A stretch of DNA of 64,000 nucleotides from an uncultured Mailhella sp. (GCA_910578585.1 CAJTRG010000010.1:1-64000), one strand, 5' to 3'. Numbered from the stretch's first letter, positions 51,828 to 60,383 are shown. Made by a program: numbers and translations. The notes: generated by a model from the sequence alone, not told the origin.

Positions 51828-53294
51828 ATGACAAATACAGCTGCCGCTCCGGCAAAATCAAATAAAAGTTTATTTTATTATCTCAATTCTGTTGTGACTA
51901 TACTTATCATGTTTGGCTTTGGGTATTTGCCGGCAATTGAGCCTATCACTCCGCTTGGAATGGACGTGCTTGGTATTTTTATTGCCCTGCTTTACGGCTG
52001 GACATTTGTTGACCAGATTTGGCCCAGTATTTTAGGTATGGTGGCATTAAGCCTTACGCATTATATGTCACTGAACCAGCTTATGGCTGCGGGCTTTGGC
52101 AGCAATACCATTATGCTGATGTGGTTTATGCTCATTATTGCTGCACTGGTGGATTCTGCTGGTGTAAGTAAATTCCTTGCAACCTATTTTATCACCCGTA
52201 AGCCTGTGCTAGGTAAGCCCTGGGTATTGATTACAACATTTTTCTTTACGACTTTTATTATTTCAGCCATGACTTCCACAGTACCTGCAATTATTGTTTG
52301 CTGGGGTATTTTGTACAGTATTGTCAAACAGTTGGGGTATAAAGCCGGTGATTCGTTTACTTCATTTATGGTGGTTGGCGTTGTTTTCTGCTGTCTTATC
52401 GGGCTTTCACTTTTGCCTTGGAAAACTGTGCAAATGGTTGTGCTTGGCATGTTTGAAACCATGGCAGGCTATAAAATCGACTACTTGAAATATGTTGCGG
52501 TTACGTTCCCGGTCAGTATTGTTGCCATTATTTTGTATGTTCTTGTGGGAAAATTTATCTTCAAACCAGATGTCAAGAAGCTTGAATTGGTAACGGAAGA
52601 TTCCTTTGATCCCAATGATCTTAAAATTGATTTCAAGCAGAAAATCATTATCGGTTTGCTGGTTGCTTTGGTTTTCTTCCTGCTTATTCCAAGCTTGCTT
52701 CCGGGGTCATGGGCAGTGACAAAGGTTTTGAAAGGCTTGGGTGCTCACGGTATTGCATTCCTTGTTCTGGGAGTTTTGGTCTTCCTGCGTTTTGATGATA
52801 TTCCAATGATTAATATCAGAAAATGCTGCGGAAAAATGCAATGGGATTTCATTTATTTGACTGCTGCCATGCTGCCTTTTGCGAATGCGCTGAATGCCGA
52901 AGCTACTGGTATAAACAGTTTTTTGATTGAAAAATTTAATATTCTGTTCTCCGGCATTTCTCCGGTACTTTTCATCTTTTTGGTTATTGTGCTTGCTATG
53001 ATTGCAACACAGTTTATGAATAATGCCATTTGCGGCGGTATTATGTTTCCTATTATTTATCCTTTTGCTTTGGCGATTGACCTTGACCCGGGCATGATTA
53101 CTGTTCTTTTGATTTATTGTTTGGTTATGGCAGTGCTGACGCCTGCTGCATCTCCTATGGCAGCGCTCATGTTTGCTAATACGGAATGGGTCTCTACCAG
53201 AGAAGTGTATAAGTATATTACCCCGGGCATTCTCATTGTTTTTGTGAGTGTTTGTGTTGTCGGTATTCCTATCGCCTATATGGTTTTCAGGTAA
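51828..53294 (+). CDS. DASS/SLC13-family anion transporter
   Basis: 488 residues with 11-12 hydrophobic helices. DASS features are the paired hairpin-containing half-repeats (AMTSTVPAIIVCWGILYSIV and TQFMNNAICGGIMFPIIYPFA), the N-terminal PLGMDVLGIFIALLYGW, and a C-terminal TPAASPMAALMF. These proteins import di- and tricarboxylates, sulfate or similar anions with Na+ or by exchange. A Shine-Dalgarno GGAGG precedes the start. Its place behind the flavoprotein suggests that it carries that enzyme's substrate or product. Confidence 0.85.
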   Translation: MTNTAAAPAKSNKSLFYYLNSVVTILIMFGFGYLPAIEPITPLGMDVLGIFIALLYGWTFVDQIWPSILGMVALSLTHYMSLNQLMAAGFGSNTIMLMWFMLIIAALVDSAGVSKFLATYFITRKPVLGKPWVLITTFFFTTFIISAMTSTVPAIIVCWGILYSIVKQLGYKAGDSFTSFMVVGVVFCCLIGLSLLPWKTVQMVVLGMFETMAGYKIDYLKYVAVTFPVSIVAIILYVLVGKFIFKPDVKKLELVTEDSFDPNDLKIDFKQKIIIGLLVALVFFLLIPSLLPGSWAVTKVLKGLGAHGIAFLVLGVLVFLRFDDIPMINIRKCCGKMQWDFIYLTAAMLPFANALNAEATGINSFLIEKFNILFSGISPVLFIFLVIVLAMIATQFMNNAICGGIMFPIIYPFALAIDLDPGMITVLLIYCLVMAVLTPAASPMAALMFANTEWVSTREVYKYITPGILIVFVSVCVVGIPIAYMVFR

Positions 53295-53350
53295 AGAGCG
53301 GATAGAGAGGGAAAAGAATAAAATATAAAACCATACTGCGGCTCTTTCAT

Positions 53351-53383
53351 AAAAGGCAAGGACTTTACAGTCTTTGCCTTTTA
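53351..53383 (+). terminator. Terminator after the DASS gene
   Basis: AAAAGGCAAGGACT pairs with AGTCTTTGCCTTTT around a 4-base loop, followed by a T/A-rich tail. Confidence 0.85.
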
Positions 53384-53912
53384 TTTAAAAAAAGGAAAAA
53401 TAAGCAGTTATCAGTTTGATGAAGATGGAAATATCTTTATTACACATTTTGCCTTTTACGGCGCGCTTATTTATGATGCATTTTTCCTGACGCGTGATCA
53501 ATATAAAACAACACAGCTTAAAGCTCTGGAAGATTCTGAACTCTATTATTTCCCTGTGGACCTTACCTTTGAAGACCTTTTGCAGATGAATGCAGGACTG
53601 GTTAAAAATTTATTGTATTCGCAGTCCATAAAGGATTTATCCTATTCCAGACTTTCTTTTATTAATATGAATGTCAAACCGCTCAACCGCATTTGTTCCT
53701 ATTTGTATGAAATGTATGAACGGTATCAGGAAAAAACGTTTTGTCCGAATATTACCCAGTCAGAACTGGCGCTTCTTTTGAATATGCATACGGTAACTCT
53801 TTCCAATGTTATCGCACAGCTGAAAGAGAAGAATATTTTGGAAACATTTACAAAAAAGCAAATTATTATCACTGATCTTGAGAAACTTCGGTATTACAGA
53901 CTTAACAGCTAA
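53384..53912 (+). pseudogene. 5'-truncated Crp/Fnr-family regulator
   Basis: Reading in frame up to the stop at 53912 gives a cyclic-nucleotide-binding-like segment (YLKKGKISSYQFDEDGNIF at the start, i.e. the end of the beta-roll). A dimer helix and an HTH_CRP helix-turn-helix follow (NITQSELALLLNMHTVTLSNVIAQLKEKNIL). The frame has no ATG or good start upstream: it runs back through the DASS terminator hairpin to a stop at 53319-53321. About 50-70 N-terminal residues of a normal Crp/Fnr protein are missing. A GTG at 53556 could still give a 118-residue DNA-binding fragment. Probably a decaying regulator. Confidence 0.7.
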
Positions 53913-54007
53913 GAGGATTTTGTGATTAAAATAAAAAAGGCTTGTCAATTTTGGATTGATAAGTCGTTTTTATGGGAACATTTTGTTTTTAATGAGGGTG
54001 AGCAGAA

Positions 54008-55405
54008 TTATAACATGCCTGCTTTTTCCAGTTCTTTTACTTTTCTGAAAATTGTGCTTCTGTCCACTTGCAGGTGTTTTGCTATTTTGCTGATATTATT
54101 GTTAAATTGTTTCATGGCAGCACAAAGCACTTTATTTTCATACTCTTTCATGATTTCTTTATAGGTTTTATTTTGCAGATTAGGAATTTCCTGCACAACT
54201 TGCTGACTTTGTACCGTGCGTATTGCGTGGACAGGCAGAGGCAGATCGAGATTTTTAATGATTTTTTGTTTACAGGTAACAATAAGTCCCTGGATCATAT
54301 TTTCTAATTCACGCACATTTCCGGGCCATTTATATTGTAATAACAGTTCTTTTGCTTCTGATGAAAATTCCAGTTGTTTATGGTACTTATTGCAATAAAA
54401 CTGGAGAAAATTTTCTGCAAGGGGAATAATATCTGCTTCACGTTCGCGAAGAGGTGGAATATTGATAACAGCGACTTTTAACCGATAATACAAATCGCTT
54501 CTAAATTCGCCGCTGGCAATGGATTTTTCCAAATTTTTATTGGTAGCGGCAATAATGCGGACATCAATTTTTTTAGGAACAGTTGAACCCACGCGTACAA
54601 TTTCACCGTCCTGCAAAAAGCGGAGCAGGCGTGTTTGCATAAGCATGGGCAATTCGCCAATTTCATCAAGAAACAGCGTGCCTTCATTGGCAGCTTCAAT
54701 AAAGCCGATTTTTCCGTTTTTATTTGCGCCGGAGAATGTGCCTGCCACATAGCCGAAAAGTTCAGTTTCAATAAGATTTTCCGGAATACTGCCGCAGTCA
54801 ACTTTAATAAATGCTTTATTGGCTCTTAAGCTTTTACTGTGAATTCTGCGGGCAACAACGTCTTTGCCAACGCCCGTTTCACCAAGAATGAGTGTTGTTG
54901 CATCGGTTTCTGCTATGCCTCCAATTTGCGTATAGAGCTGCTGCATGACCGTGCTGTAAGCAATTTTCTTGGGATTTACAGGAGAACGTCCCATATTGGT
55001 TGTACTCAGTTCCTGAAATGTTTCCAATAATTCTTTTTGAATGGAAATGCGGGAACGCATAGCTGCAAATATGGTATCGTCACGCAAAAAGGTAATGCAG
55101 AGAATAACATTGCCATTTTTATCAAAAACAGGATTTCCCTCTAAAATGAGCTGTTTGCCGTCTGCCAGAGATTGAATTTTGGTAACTTGTTCTTTTTTTT
55201 GAAAAACTTCTGGATTTAAAATAAGGTCGAGCTTGCCGCTTTGTACTAAATCATAGGCAGGCAAGCCAATAACCATTTTTTTTGTTAAGCCTGTTATTTC
55301 TTCATATTTTTTATTAACGTGCAGAATAATGCCATGGGCATTTGTAATACAAATCCCTTCACTAAACGCGTCCCAAATTTGATCTAAGTAGTCTTGAACA
55401 GGCAT
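54008..55405 (-). CDS. PAS-AAA+ sigma-54 enhancer-binding protein
   Basis: 465 residues. An N-terminal PAS domain (AFSEGICITNAHGIILHVNKKYEEITG) is followed by AAA+ with Walker A GETGVGKDV (near residue 178) and Walker B LFLDEIGEL, then the Fis-type helix-turn-helix NNISKIAKHLQVDRSTIFRKV. The sigma-54-contacting loop reads GTFSGA instead of GAFTGA. Without a receiver domain it probably senses a ligand through PAS. It lies downstream of the isl operon on the same strand, separated by that operon's terminator, and is the obvious candidate activator of the sigma-54 promoters found upstream of islA, the TPR gene and the dehydrogenase gene. Confidence 0.9.
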   Translation of the reverse strand: MPVQDYLDQIWDAFSEGICITNAHGIILHVNKKYEEITGLTKKMVIGLPAYDLVQSGKLDLILNPEVFQKKEQVTKIQSLADGKQLILEGNPVFDKNGNVILCITFLRDDTIFAAMRSRISIQKELLETFQELSTTNMGRSPVNPKKIAYSTVMQQLYTQIGGIAETDATTLILGETGVGKDVVARRIHSKSLRANKAFIKVDCGSIPENLIETELFGYVAGTFSGANKNGKIGFIEAANEGTLFLDEIGELPMLMQTRLLRFLQDGEIVRVGSTVPKKIDVRIIAATNKNLEKSIASGEFRSDLYYRLKVAVINIPPLREREADIIPLAENFLQFYCNKYHKQLEFSSEAKELLLQYKWPGNVRELENMIQGLIVTCKQKIIKNLDLPLPVHAIRTVQSQQVVQEIPNLQNKTYKEIMKEYENKVLCAAMKQFNNNISKIAKHLQVDRSTIFRKVKELEKAGML

Positions 55406-55474
55406 AAATCCTCAATTATTCTAGTGAGTATAGCTGAATTATAATAATGGAGAAATGAAGAAAGTCAAGAAAAT

Positions 55475-55514
55475 AAAAACCATAAATAGGAAAGGGCTTT
55501 CTATTTATGGTTTA
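55475..55514 (-). terminator. Terminator of the islA-islB-amidohydrolase operon
   Basis: Read on the minus strand, AAACCATAAATAG-AAAG pairs with CTTT-CTATTTATGGTTT and is followed by a T-rich run. It lies 24 bases after the stop of the amidohydrolase-like gene. Confidence 0.85.
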
Positions 55515-55537
55515 ATGGTTGAGCGGAGAGCCGTGAA

Positions 55538-56368
55538 TTATAATTTTAATAATTTTACAGCATTGTTATAAAAGATATTTTCAAGAACTGATTTTTCAAA
55601 AGGCAGGCGTTTGTACAGTTCAATTTGTCCCTTGAAATCAAGGAATGGGTGAGCGCTTGCAAAAATAACTTTGTCGCCGATCATGGTATTTGCGGCTTTA
55701 ATGTAACCGTCGCCAAAAGGAGCTTCTTCTGCTTCGGAAAGTTCAATATAGACATTTTTATTGCGGTAAACAACCATAATAGCTTCATTTACCCAGGGAT
55801 AGCAGCCGTGGCTGATAACAATTTTCAAATCAGGAAAATCGCGTGCAACCTGATCAATATGTTTTGGATGACAATGATAAGGATCTGCACCTTTTACAAG
55901 AGCTGCCATACCTGTTGTGATGACAATGGGAACATCGAGTTCAACGCAGCGGGCATAAATGGGGTAGAATTTTTTATCGTCAGCAGGAATTTTTGCCAGA
56001 TAAGGATCGGTTGCAGCACCTTTGAAATGGTGTTTTTCAACCATTGTATTCAATTCGTCAAGTACATCGGGTTTATGAGGGTCAAGACCCGCCATGCCGA
56101 TAAAACGATCAGGATATTGTTCAAGATAAGAAATAACGCCGGGGTTTCCGGAAGCAAGTCCATAGGTGGTTTCTGCGTCACGGCTGGTAATAATGCCTTT
56201 TACAACGTTGTATTTATCCATATCGCTGATAATTTCTTCAATGGTTTGAGAATAAGCTCTTTCAGGATATTTTGCCATGGCGTGGAATTCGCCGAAAACA
56301 GGGTGGGTGATCATTCCCTGTACGGTTCCTGCAACATTGGGACGAAATCTAAAATCAATAACTTTCAT
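55538..56368 (-). CDS. Amidohydrolase_2-fold protein lacking metal ligands
   Basis: 276 residues. The TIM-barrel of the amidohydrolase_2 (COG2159) family is recognised by YLEQYPDRFIGMAGLDPHKPD, VARDFPDLKIVISHGCYPWVNEAI and the C-terminal LENIFYNNAVKLLKL. The usual HxH on strand 1 is replaced by DFRFRP, the strand-5 His (normally in IHTG) by Thr in VITTGM, and the catalytic Asp of SDYPF by Ala in FASAHPF. Only the strand-6 His remains. Metal-dependent hydrolysis is therefore unlikely. It is the third gene of the isl operon, 18 bases after islB, and may bind a substrate or a partner protein. Function unknown. Confidence 0.8.
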   Translation of the reverse strand: MKVIDFRFRPNVAGTVQGMITHPVFGEFHAMAKYPERAYSQTIEEIISDMDKYNVVKGIITSRDAETTYGLASGNPGVISYLEQYPDRFIGMAGLDPHKPDVLDELNTMVEKHHFKGAATDPYLAKIPADDKKFYPIYARCVELDVPIVITTGMAALVKGADPYHCHPKHIDQVARDFPDLKIVISHGCYPWVNEAIMVVYRNKNVYIELSEAEEAPFGDGYIKAANTMIGDKVIFASAHPFLDFKGQIELYKRLPFEKSVLENIFYNNAVKLLKL

Positions 56369-56386
56369 AATAGAATCCTTTATCGC

Positions 56387-57310
56387 TTATGCGTTTTTAT
56401 GAATTTCTGCGTATTGGGCAATCATTGCGCGGAGTTTTTTCATTAAAACTTCATCGGCAACAACACCTTCTAATTGGTATGGGCGGCCTAAATACTCATA
56501 TTTAGGCTGTCCCATGCGGTGATAGGTCATAAGTTCGTAGTTCAGGGTATCACGAACAGGCAAAAGTTCTCTGATTGCCATTATATCTTCTTCCGTATCA
56601 TTGAATCCCGGAATAACAGGAGTACGGAATGTTATTTTCAAATCGGGCTGATTATCACAAAGGTATTTTACATTTTTGAGGATTTGTTCGTTGGTTGCGC
56701 CTGTGAATTTTTTATGTTTTTCTTCATTTAAGGATTTAATATCCATAATGAGTTCATCTAAATATTTGCAGGCTTCAGCCAAAATTTCTGTCGGATAATG
56801 TCCGCATGTTTCAATAGTAGTGCGAAGACTGTGTTTTTTGCTTTCACGAAGAAGTGCCAAAGCAAAATCCGGCTGGCAGAGTGCTTCTCCGCCTGAAAGG
56901 GTAATGCCGCCGCCTGAGCGGATATAAAAAGATTCATCTTTTTCAACAAGCTGAATAACTTCTTCAACAGTATATTTTTTTCCATAAAAAGACTGTGCTC
57001 CGGAAGGACAGCGGTCAACACATTTGCCGCAGGCAGTGCATTTTTGAGGGGTGAAGCAAATAAGACCATCAATAAGGGTGAGAGCATCATATTCACAAGC
57101 TTTTATGCAGCGGCCGCATTCAGCGGCTGTAAGGCAGCGCATGGGATTAAAGGCTCTTTCGGGGGTAAATTTTTGTGATTCAGGATTGCAGCACCAAATG
57201 CAGTGTAATGGACAGCCCTTAAAGAACACAAGGGTACGTATTCCTTCTCCGTCATGAACAGAAAAATTTTGAATATTGAAAATTAATCCTTCCTGGTCTT
57301 TATCAAGCAT
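56387..57310 (-). CDS. islB: Glycyl radical enzyme activase IslB
   Basis: 307 residues from the ATG at 57310 with GGAG upstream; two earlier in-frame starts are less well placed. The radical SAM motif CPLHCIWC (CxxxCxxC) is near residue 30, in NFSVHDGEGIRTLVFFKGCPLHCIWC, typical of GRE activases. A ferredoxin-like insert has two clusters (CGRCIKACEYDAL and CTACGKCVDRCPSGAQ), followed by GGGITLSGGEALCQPDF. It generates the glycyl radical on IslA with SAM. It follows islA with a hairpin between them. Confidence 0.92.
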   Translation of the reverse strand: MLDKDQEGLIFNIQNFSVHDGEGIRTLVFFKGCPLHCIWCCNPESQKFTPERAFNPMRCLTAAECGRCIKACEYDALTLIDGLICFTPQKCTACGKCVDRCPSGAQSFYGKKYTVEEVIQLVEKDESFYIRSGGGITLSGGEALCQPDFALALLRESKKHSLRTTIETCGHYPTEILAEACKYLDELIMDIKSLNEEKHKKFTGATNEQILKNVKYLCDNQPDLKITFRTPVIPGFNDTEEDIMAIRELLPVRDTLNYELMTYHRMGQPKYEYLGRPYQLEGVVADEVLMKKLRAMIAQYAEIHKNA

Positions 57311-57335
57311 AACAGCTCCCATATGGTACAATTTT

Positions 57336-57363
57336 TAAAAAGGGAGGGGATATTTCCCCTCCC
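57336..57363 (-). terminator. Attenuating stem-loop between islA and islB
   Basis: On the minus strand GGGAGGGGA and TCCCCTCCC form a 9-bp GC-rich stem around a 4-base loop, followed by TTTTT. It lies 24 bases after the islA stop and 26 before the islB start. A leaky terminator here would keep the activase far below IslA. Confidence 0.75.
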
Positions 57364-57386
57364 AAGTTTTTATTGTTAGTATCGCA

Positions 57387-59864
57387 TTACATTTCTGTAT
57401 GTTCAGTACGGTCGATAATATCGTTTTGGAGATCACGTGACAAATCGCAGAAGTAAGCACTGTAACCGGCGATACGTACGAGAAGTGCACGATAGTTATT
57501 AGGATCTTTTTGTGCAGCAAGCAAGGTACTGCGGTTTACGATATTGAATTGGAGGTGCCACAATTTGAGGTCACACCAGGTACGGATAATATCCATAATC
57601 TTTCTTGTACCGGATTCGCCTTCAACACATTTTGGAGAAAGTTTGATGTTGAGCAGACGGGATGCACGGTTGATCATGCCATAGTTCTTGGTATGGTAGT
57701 TGGACATAAGAACAGCGGTTGGACCATGGTCGTCAGCGCCGTGAGAAGCGGAAGTACCGTCAGAAAGCGGGAACCATGCATGACGTCCGTTTGGAGTTGC
57801 AGAAACGATTTTACCGAATGGAACGTGTGAAGTAATTGGAACGTAACGAACGTCAACGTTGATGCCGCGTTCTTCACTGTTTTTCTTTGCTTCAACTTGA
57901 GTGAAACGGTCAATATCTTTTGCAATGCTGTCTGCATATGGATCGTTGTTGCCGTAGCGGGGAGTTGATTTGAGCATTTGTTGAATTGGTTTGTAGCCTT
58001 CAAAGTCAGCTTCCAAAGCGTCAACAACTTCTTTCATAGTTAATTTCTTATTTTCAAAGACTAATTTCTTGATAGCTGCAAGGGAGTCAACAACAGTTGC
58101 ATAGCCTAAGAATTCAAAGTAGGAGTAATCAACGCCTTCTTCAATCTTTTCACATTGCAGGTCTTTGCAGTGCTTCATGCAGAGGTTGTGCAGTACAGAA
58201 GACAATGGAGAAGCAAAGTGCAATGGACGAAGTTTATCAACAATGTGCTGTTGTTGGAAAGCTTTGTGCAGGAGATTCATGTGTTGTGCTTTGTAAGCTT
58301 CATAGAATTCTTCCCAGGTTTTCATCTTGGTTACGTCGCCGGTTTCAATACCGATAAGTTCGTCGCCGTAGTGTTTCATACGTCCGTTGTACATGAGCAT
58401 TTCAAGAGCAGAAGCAAAGTTTACATATACGCAGCCGGAAGTATAGGTTTCACGGTTTGGCAAACGAGCTTCAGTACAGCCTGAAACAGCATAATCCAAA
58501 GCTTCATTGATTGGAGCACCTTTGATAGCATAAAGCGGTACAACTTCTTCGTCGTTGATAAGTTTTGGGAAACCTGAACCGTCTTTAACTGTCAAAGCAA
58601 TTTCATGCATGAAGCGTTCCGGAGTGCGGCTGTGGATACGTGTTGCAAGGTCAGGATAGTTGAGAGGGAAGTCACGTTTTGATTCAAGGAAGAGGTAGGA
58701 CAAATCGTTGGTTGCGTCTTCGCCGTCAGGGGTTTGACCTCCGATGGTTACAGCTTCCCAGTGAGCATAGCCTTCCTGGAATTCGTTGCCGGTTGGGTTA
58801 ATGTAAAGGTCAATAAATTGAGCCATGTCAACCCACATGCATTCAAGAAGTTCACGAGCTTCATCACGGGTGATTGTGCCGTTTTTGATATCTTGTTCGT
58901 AGAAAGGATAGAGGTATTGGTCCATACGGCCGTTAGAAATAATAGCACTGGCTTTTTGTTCAATACGTGAGAACATTTGAACAAACCATTGGCATTGTAC
59001 AGCTTCACGGAAAGTACGTGCAGGATATGCAGGAACTCTTTCGCAAATTTCAGCAATTTGTAAAAGTTCAGCTTTGCGTTTTTCGTCTTTTTCTTCAGCA
59101 GCCAATTTCTTGGCCAATTCAACGTGACGTTTTGCCCAAATCATAATTGCGTCACAAACAATTACCATTGCTTCAAGGAAAGGTTTCTTTTCCCAAATGT
59201 CAACGCCATTGGTAAGGTCGAGGTTGGCAAGTTTTTCTTTTGCTTCATTTTGGATATCAATGAAACCGCGTTTAATTACTTTTTCGTAGTCAGGAACCCA
59301 TTGCAAAGCAGAACGATAGGAAGAAGTTTCACTTACAACGAATTTTGATTTCAATCCACGAGCATCATCATAAGTAACTGTGCGCAATTCTTGAGGAAGA
59401 GCTTTATTCAAGTGTTCGTGATAGGTTTTGCCTTCCCAGTAAGGAGCAATTTCTTCAACCAATGTTTTCATATCAGAATCAGAAATTTGGAATGGGCTTT
59501 TTGCACGGTTGGGAAGATCTTTCATAACTTCAATATAGAAGTCACCGTCGATTTCAGGATACAAAATACCATAACGGCCAAGCTGACCTACACGACCGGC
59601 AAGAAGTTGGTCAGGAGTAATATAAACTGTGATATTTTCAGCAACGTGTTTTAAAGCTTTAGCCCAGCGGAGGGTGAGGAGTTCACCTTCGGTTTCACGC
59701 ATGGAACGTGTAAAATACAATGCACGTTCAATGTCTACATGCGGAACAGTAAATTGAATTCTTTCCAGGATTTTAAATACACGTTCGCGGCCTTGACGTT
59801 TTACTTTGCTGGAATCAGCAATACGTTCTTCTTGTGGTGAAAGACAAGTTGCACATTGAGCCAT
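57387..59864 (-). CDS. islA: Isethionate sulfite-lyase (glycyl radical enzyme)
   Basis: 825 residues from the ATG at 59864, preceded by GGAGGA; a TTG at 59879 lies within that Shine-Dalgarno. A glycyl radical enzyme with thiyl motif SGCTEARLP and C-terminal glycyl motif RIAGYSAYFCDLS. Counted from the TTG, the residues are Arg189 and Gln193 (RSALQ), Trp374, Cys468, Glu470, Arg678 and Gly805. As I recall them, these are the sulfonate-binding, aromatic, thiyl, base and glycyl positions of Bilophila IslA, with the same numbering. It splits isethionate to acetaldehyde and sulfite, supplying sulfite for respiration. First gene of a sigma-54 operon with islB. Confidence 0.92.
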   Translation of the reverse strand: MAQCATCLSPQEERIADSSKVKRQGRERVFKILERIQFTVPHVDIERALYFTRSMRETEGELLTLRWAKALKHVAENITVYITPDQLLAGRVGQLGRYGILYPEIDGDFYIEVMKDLPNRAKSPFQISDSDMKTLVEEIAPYWEGKTYHEHLNKALPQELRTVTYDDARGLKSKFVVSETSSYRSALQWVPDYEKVIKRGFIDIQNEAKEKLANLDLTNGVDIWEKKPFLEAMVIVCDAIMIWAKRHVELAKKLAAEEKDEKRKAELLQIAEICERVPAYPARTFREAVQCQWFVQMFSRIEQKASAIISNGRMDQYLYPFYEQDIKNGTITRDEARELLECMWVDMAQFIDLYINPTGNEFQEGYAHWEAVTIGGQTPDGEDATNDLSYLFLESKRDFPLNYPDLATRIHSRTPERFMHEIALTVKDGSGFPKLINDEEVVPLYAIKGAPINEALDYAVSGCTEARLPNRETYTSGCVYVNFASALEMLMYNGRMKHYGDELIGIETGDVTKMKTWEEFYEAYKAQHMNLLHKAFQQQHIVDKLRPLHFASPLSSVLHNLCMKHCKDLQCEKIEEGVDYSYFEFLGYATVVDSLAAIKKLVFENKKLTMKEVVDALEADFEGYKPIQQMLKSTPRYGNNDPYADSIAKDIDRFTQVEAKKNSEERGINVDVRYVPITSHVPFGKIVSATPNGRHAWFPLSDGTSASHGADDHGPTAVLMSNYHTKNYGMINRASRLLNIKLSPKCVEGESGTRKIMDIIRTWCDLKLWHLQFNIVNRSTLLAAQKDPNNYRALLVRIAGYSAYFCDLSRDLQNDIIDRTEHTEM

Positions 59865-59936
59865 GGATAGTTCCTCCAAAAATTTTTATGGTTATTTATT
59901 CTTTTGTGTTTGTTTCACAAATTGTACTGCAATAAT

Positions 59937-59952
59937 AGCATAAAGCATGCCA
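59937..59952 (-). promoter_or_regulatory. Sigma-54 promoter of the isl operon
   Basis: Read on the minus strand: TGGCATGCTTTATGCT. The GG of the -24 and the GC of the -12 element are exactly 10 bases apart, and TGGCAT matches TGGCAC in five of six. Predicted start about 59926, 62 bases before the islA ATG. Confidence 0.78.
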
Positions 59953-60024
59953 GTTAATGTATTCTATTGCTTTTCTTGTGTTTTTTGATTTTTATTCTTG
60001 TGAATAATATATTTTGCCATAAAA

Positions 60025-60274
60025 AGAAGTTGTGTTTTTTTGCAACGCTTTATATGTAATTTGCTGAAAAATATTATATTTTTAGAAGTTGTGTTTTTTT
60101 GCAACACATCAGAAAAATGAAAAAATCGCAAATAAAGGCAAAACAGGGGAAAATATGAAGAATATTGCGGGAATATTATCTGTAATATACCAATTTTTCA
60201 TAATATTTTTACTCATTTGCTTTTGGGGTACTGGTTTAAATTCACAGGAAAAAGTGTGTTTTTTTGCAACGCTT
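60025..60274. repeat. Three upstream repeats, candidate activator (UAS) sites
   Basis: AGAAGTTGTGTTTTTTTGCAAC occurs identically at 60025-60046 and 60084-60105; a third copy, TGTGTTTTTTTGCAACGC, is at 60255-60272. Copies 1 and 3 also share the trailing GCTTT. Each full copy contains GTTG-N10-CAAC, a partial dyad suited to a dimeric protein. Distances are about 100-350 bases from the islA start point and about 90-340 from the predicted start of the TPR gene, the range for sigma-54 enhancers. The rest of this 500-base divergent gap holds no supported gene. Confidence 0.7.
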
Positions 60275-60334
60275 TTTTGAAGATGATTTTTGTTTTTCTC
60301 TTTATTTTCTTGGGATATGCTTATTTTTTTGTCT

Positions 60335-60350
60335 TGGAACAATTAGTGCA
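60335..60350 (+). promoter_or_regulatory. Candidate sigma-54 promoter of the TPR-DUF4125-DUF4037 operon
   Basis: TGGAACAATTAGTGCA: the GG and GC are exactly 10 bases apart. It matches the consensus TGGCAC-N5-TTGCA except at the C after GG and at one -12 T. Predicted start about 60362, 22 bases before the ATG. Confidence 0.6.
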
Positions 60351-60383
60351 TATTGTTTTATATCATTATAAGAGGAAATGCCT

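Noticed and set aside
53556..53912. A small intact transcription factor starting at a GTG
   Set aside because: Homology to the Crp/Fnr beta-roll continues upstream of that GTG in the same frame, so it is more likely the end of a truncated gene.
54478..54801. Alternative minus-strand frame inside the sigma-54 activator
   Set aside because: Out-of-frame reading within the conserved AAA+ domain; the main frame carries all motifs.
55625..56446. Long plus-strand open frame opposite the amidohydrolase-like gene
   Set aside because: Antisense shadow of a well-conserved gene; the product is rich in Cys/Phe/Asn with no family resemblance.
57387..59864. Annotation as pyruvate formate-lyase, glycerol dehydratase or choline trimethylamine-lyase
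   Set aside because: The single Cys in SGCTE, the RSALQ pair, Trp374 and Arg678 (counted from the TTG codon) match the sulfonate site of isethionate sulfite-lyase, and the Cys-Cys pair of PFL is absent.
60025..60274. CRISPR array from three repeats
   Set aside because: Only three copies, very uneven spacing (59 and about 170 bases), low-complexity T-run core, no cas genes, and a position between divergent promoters.
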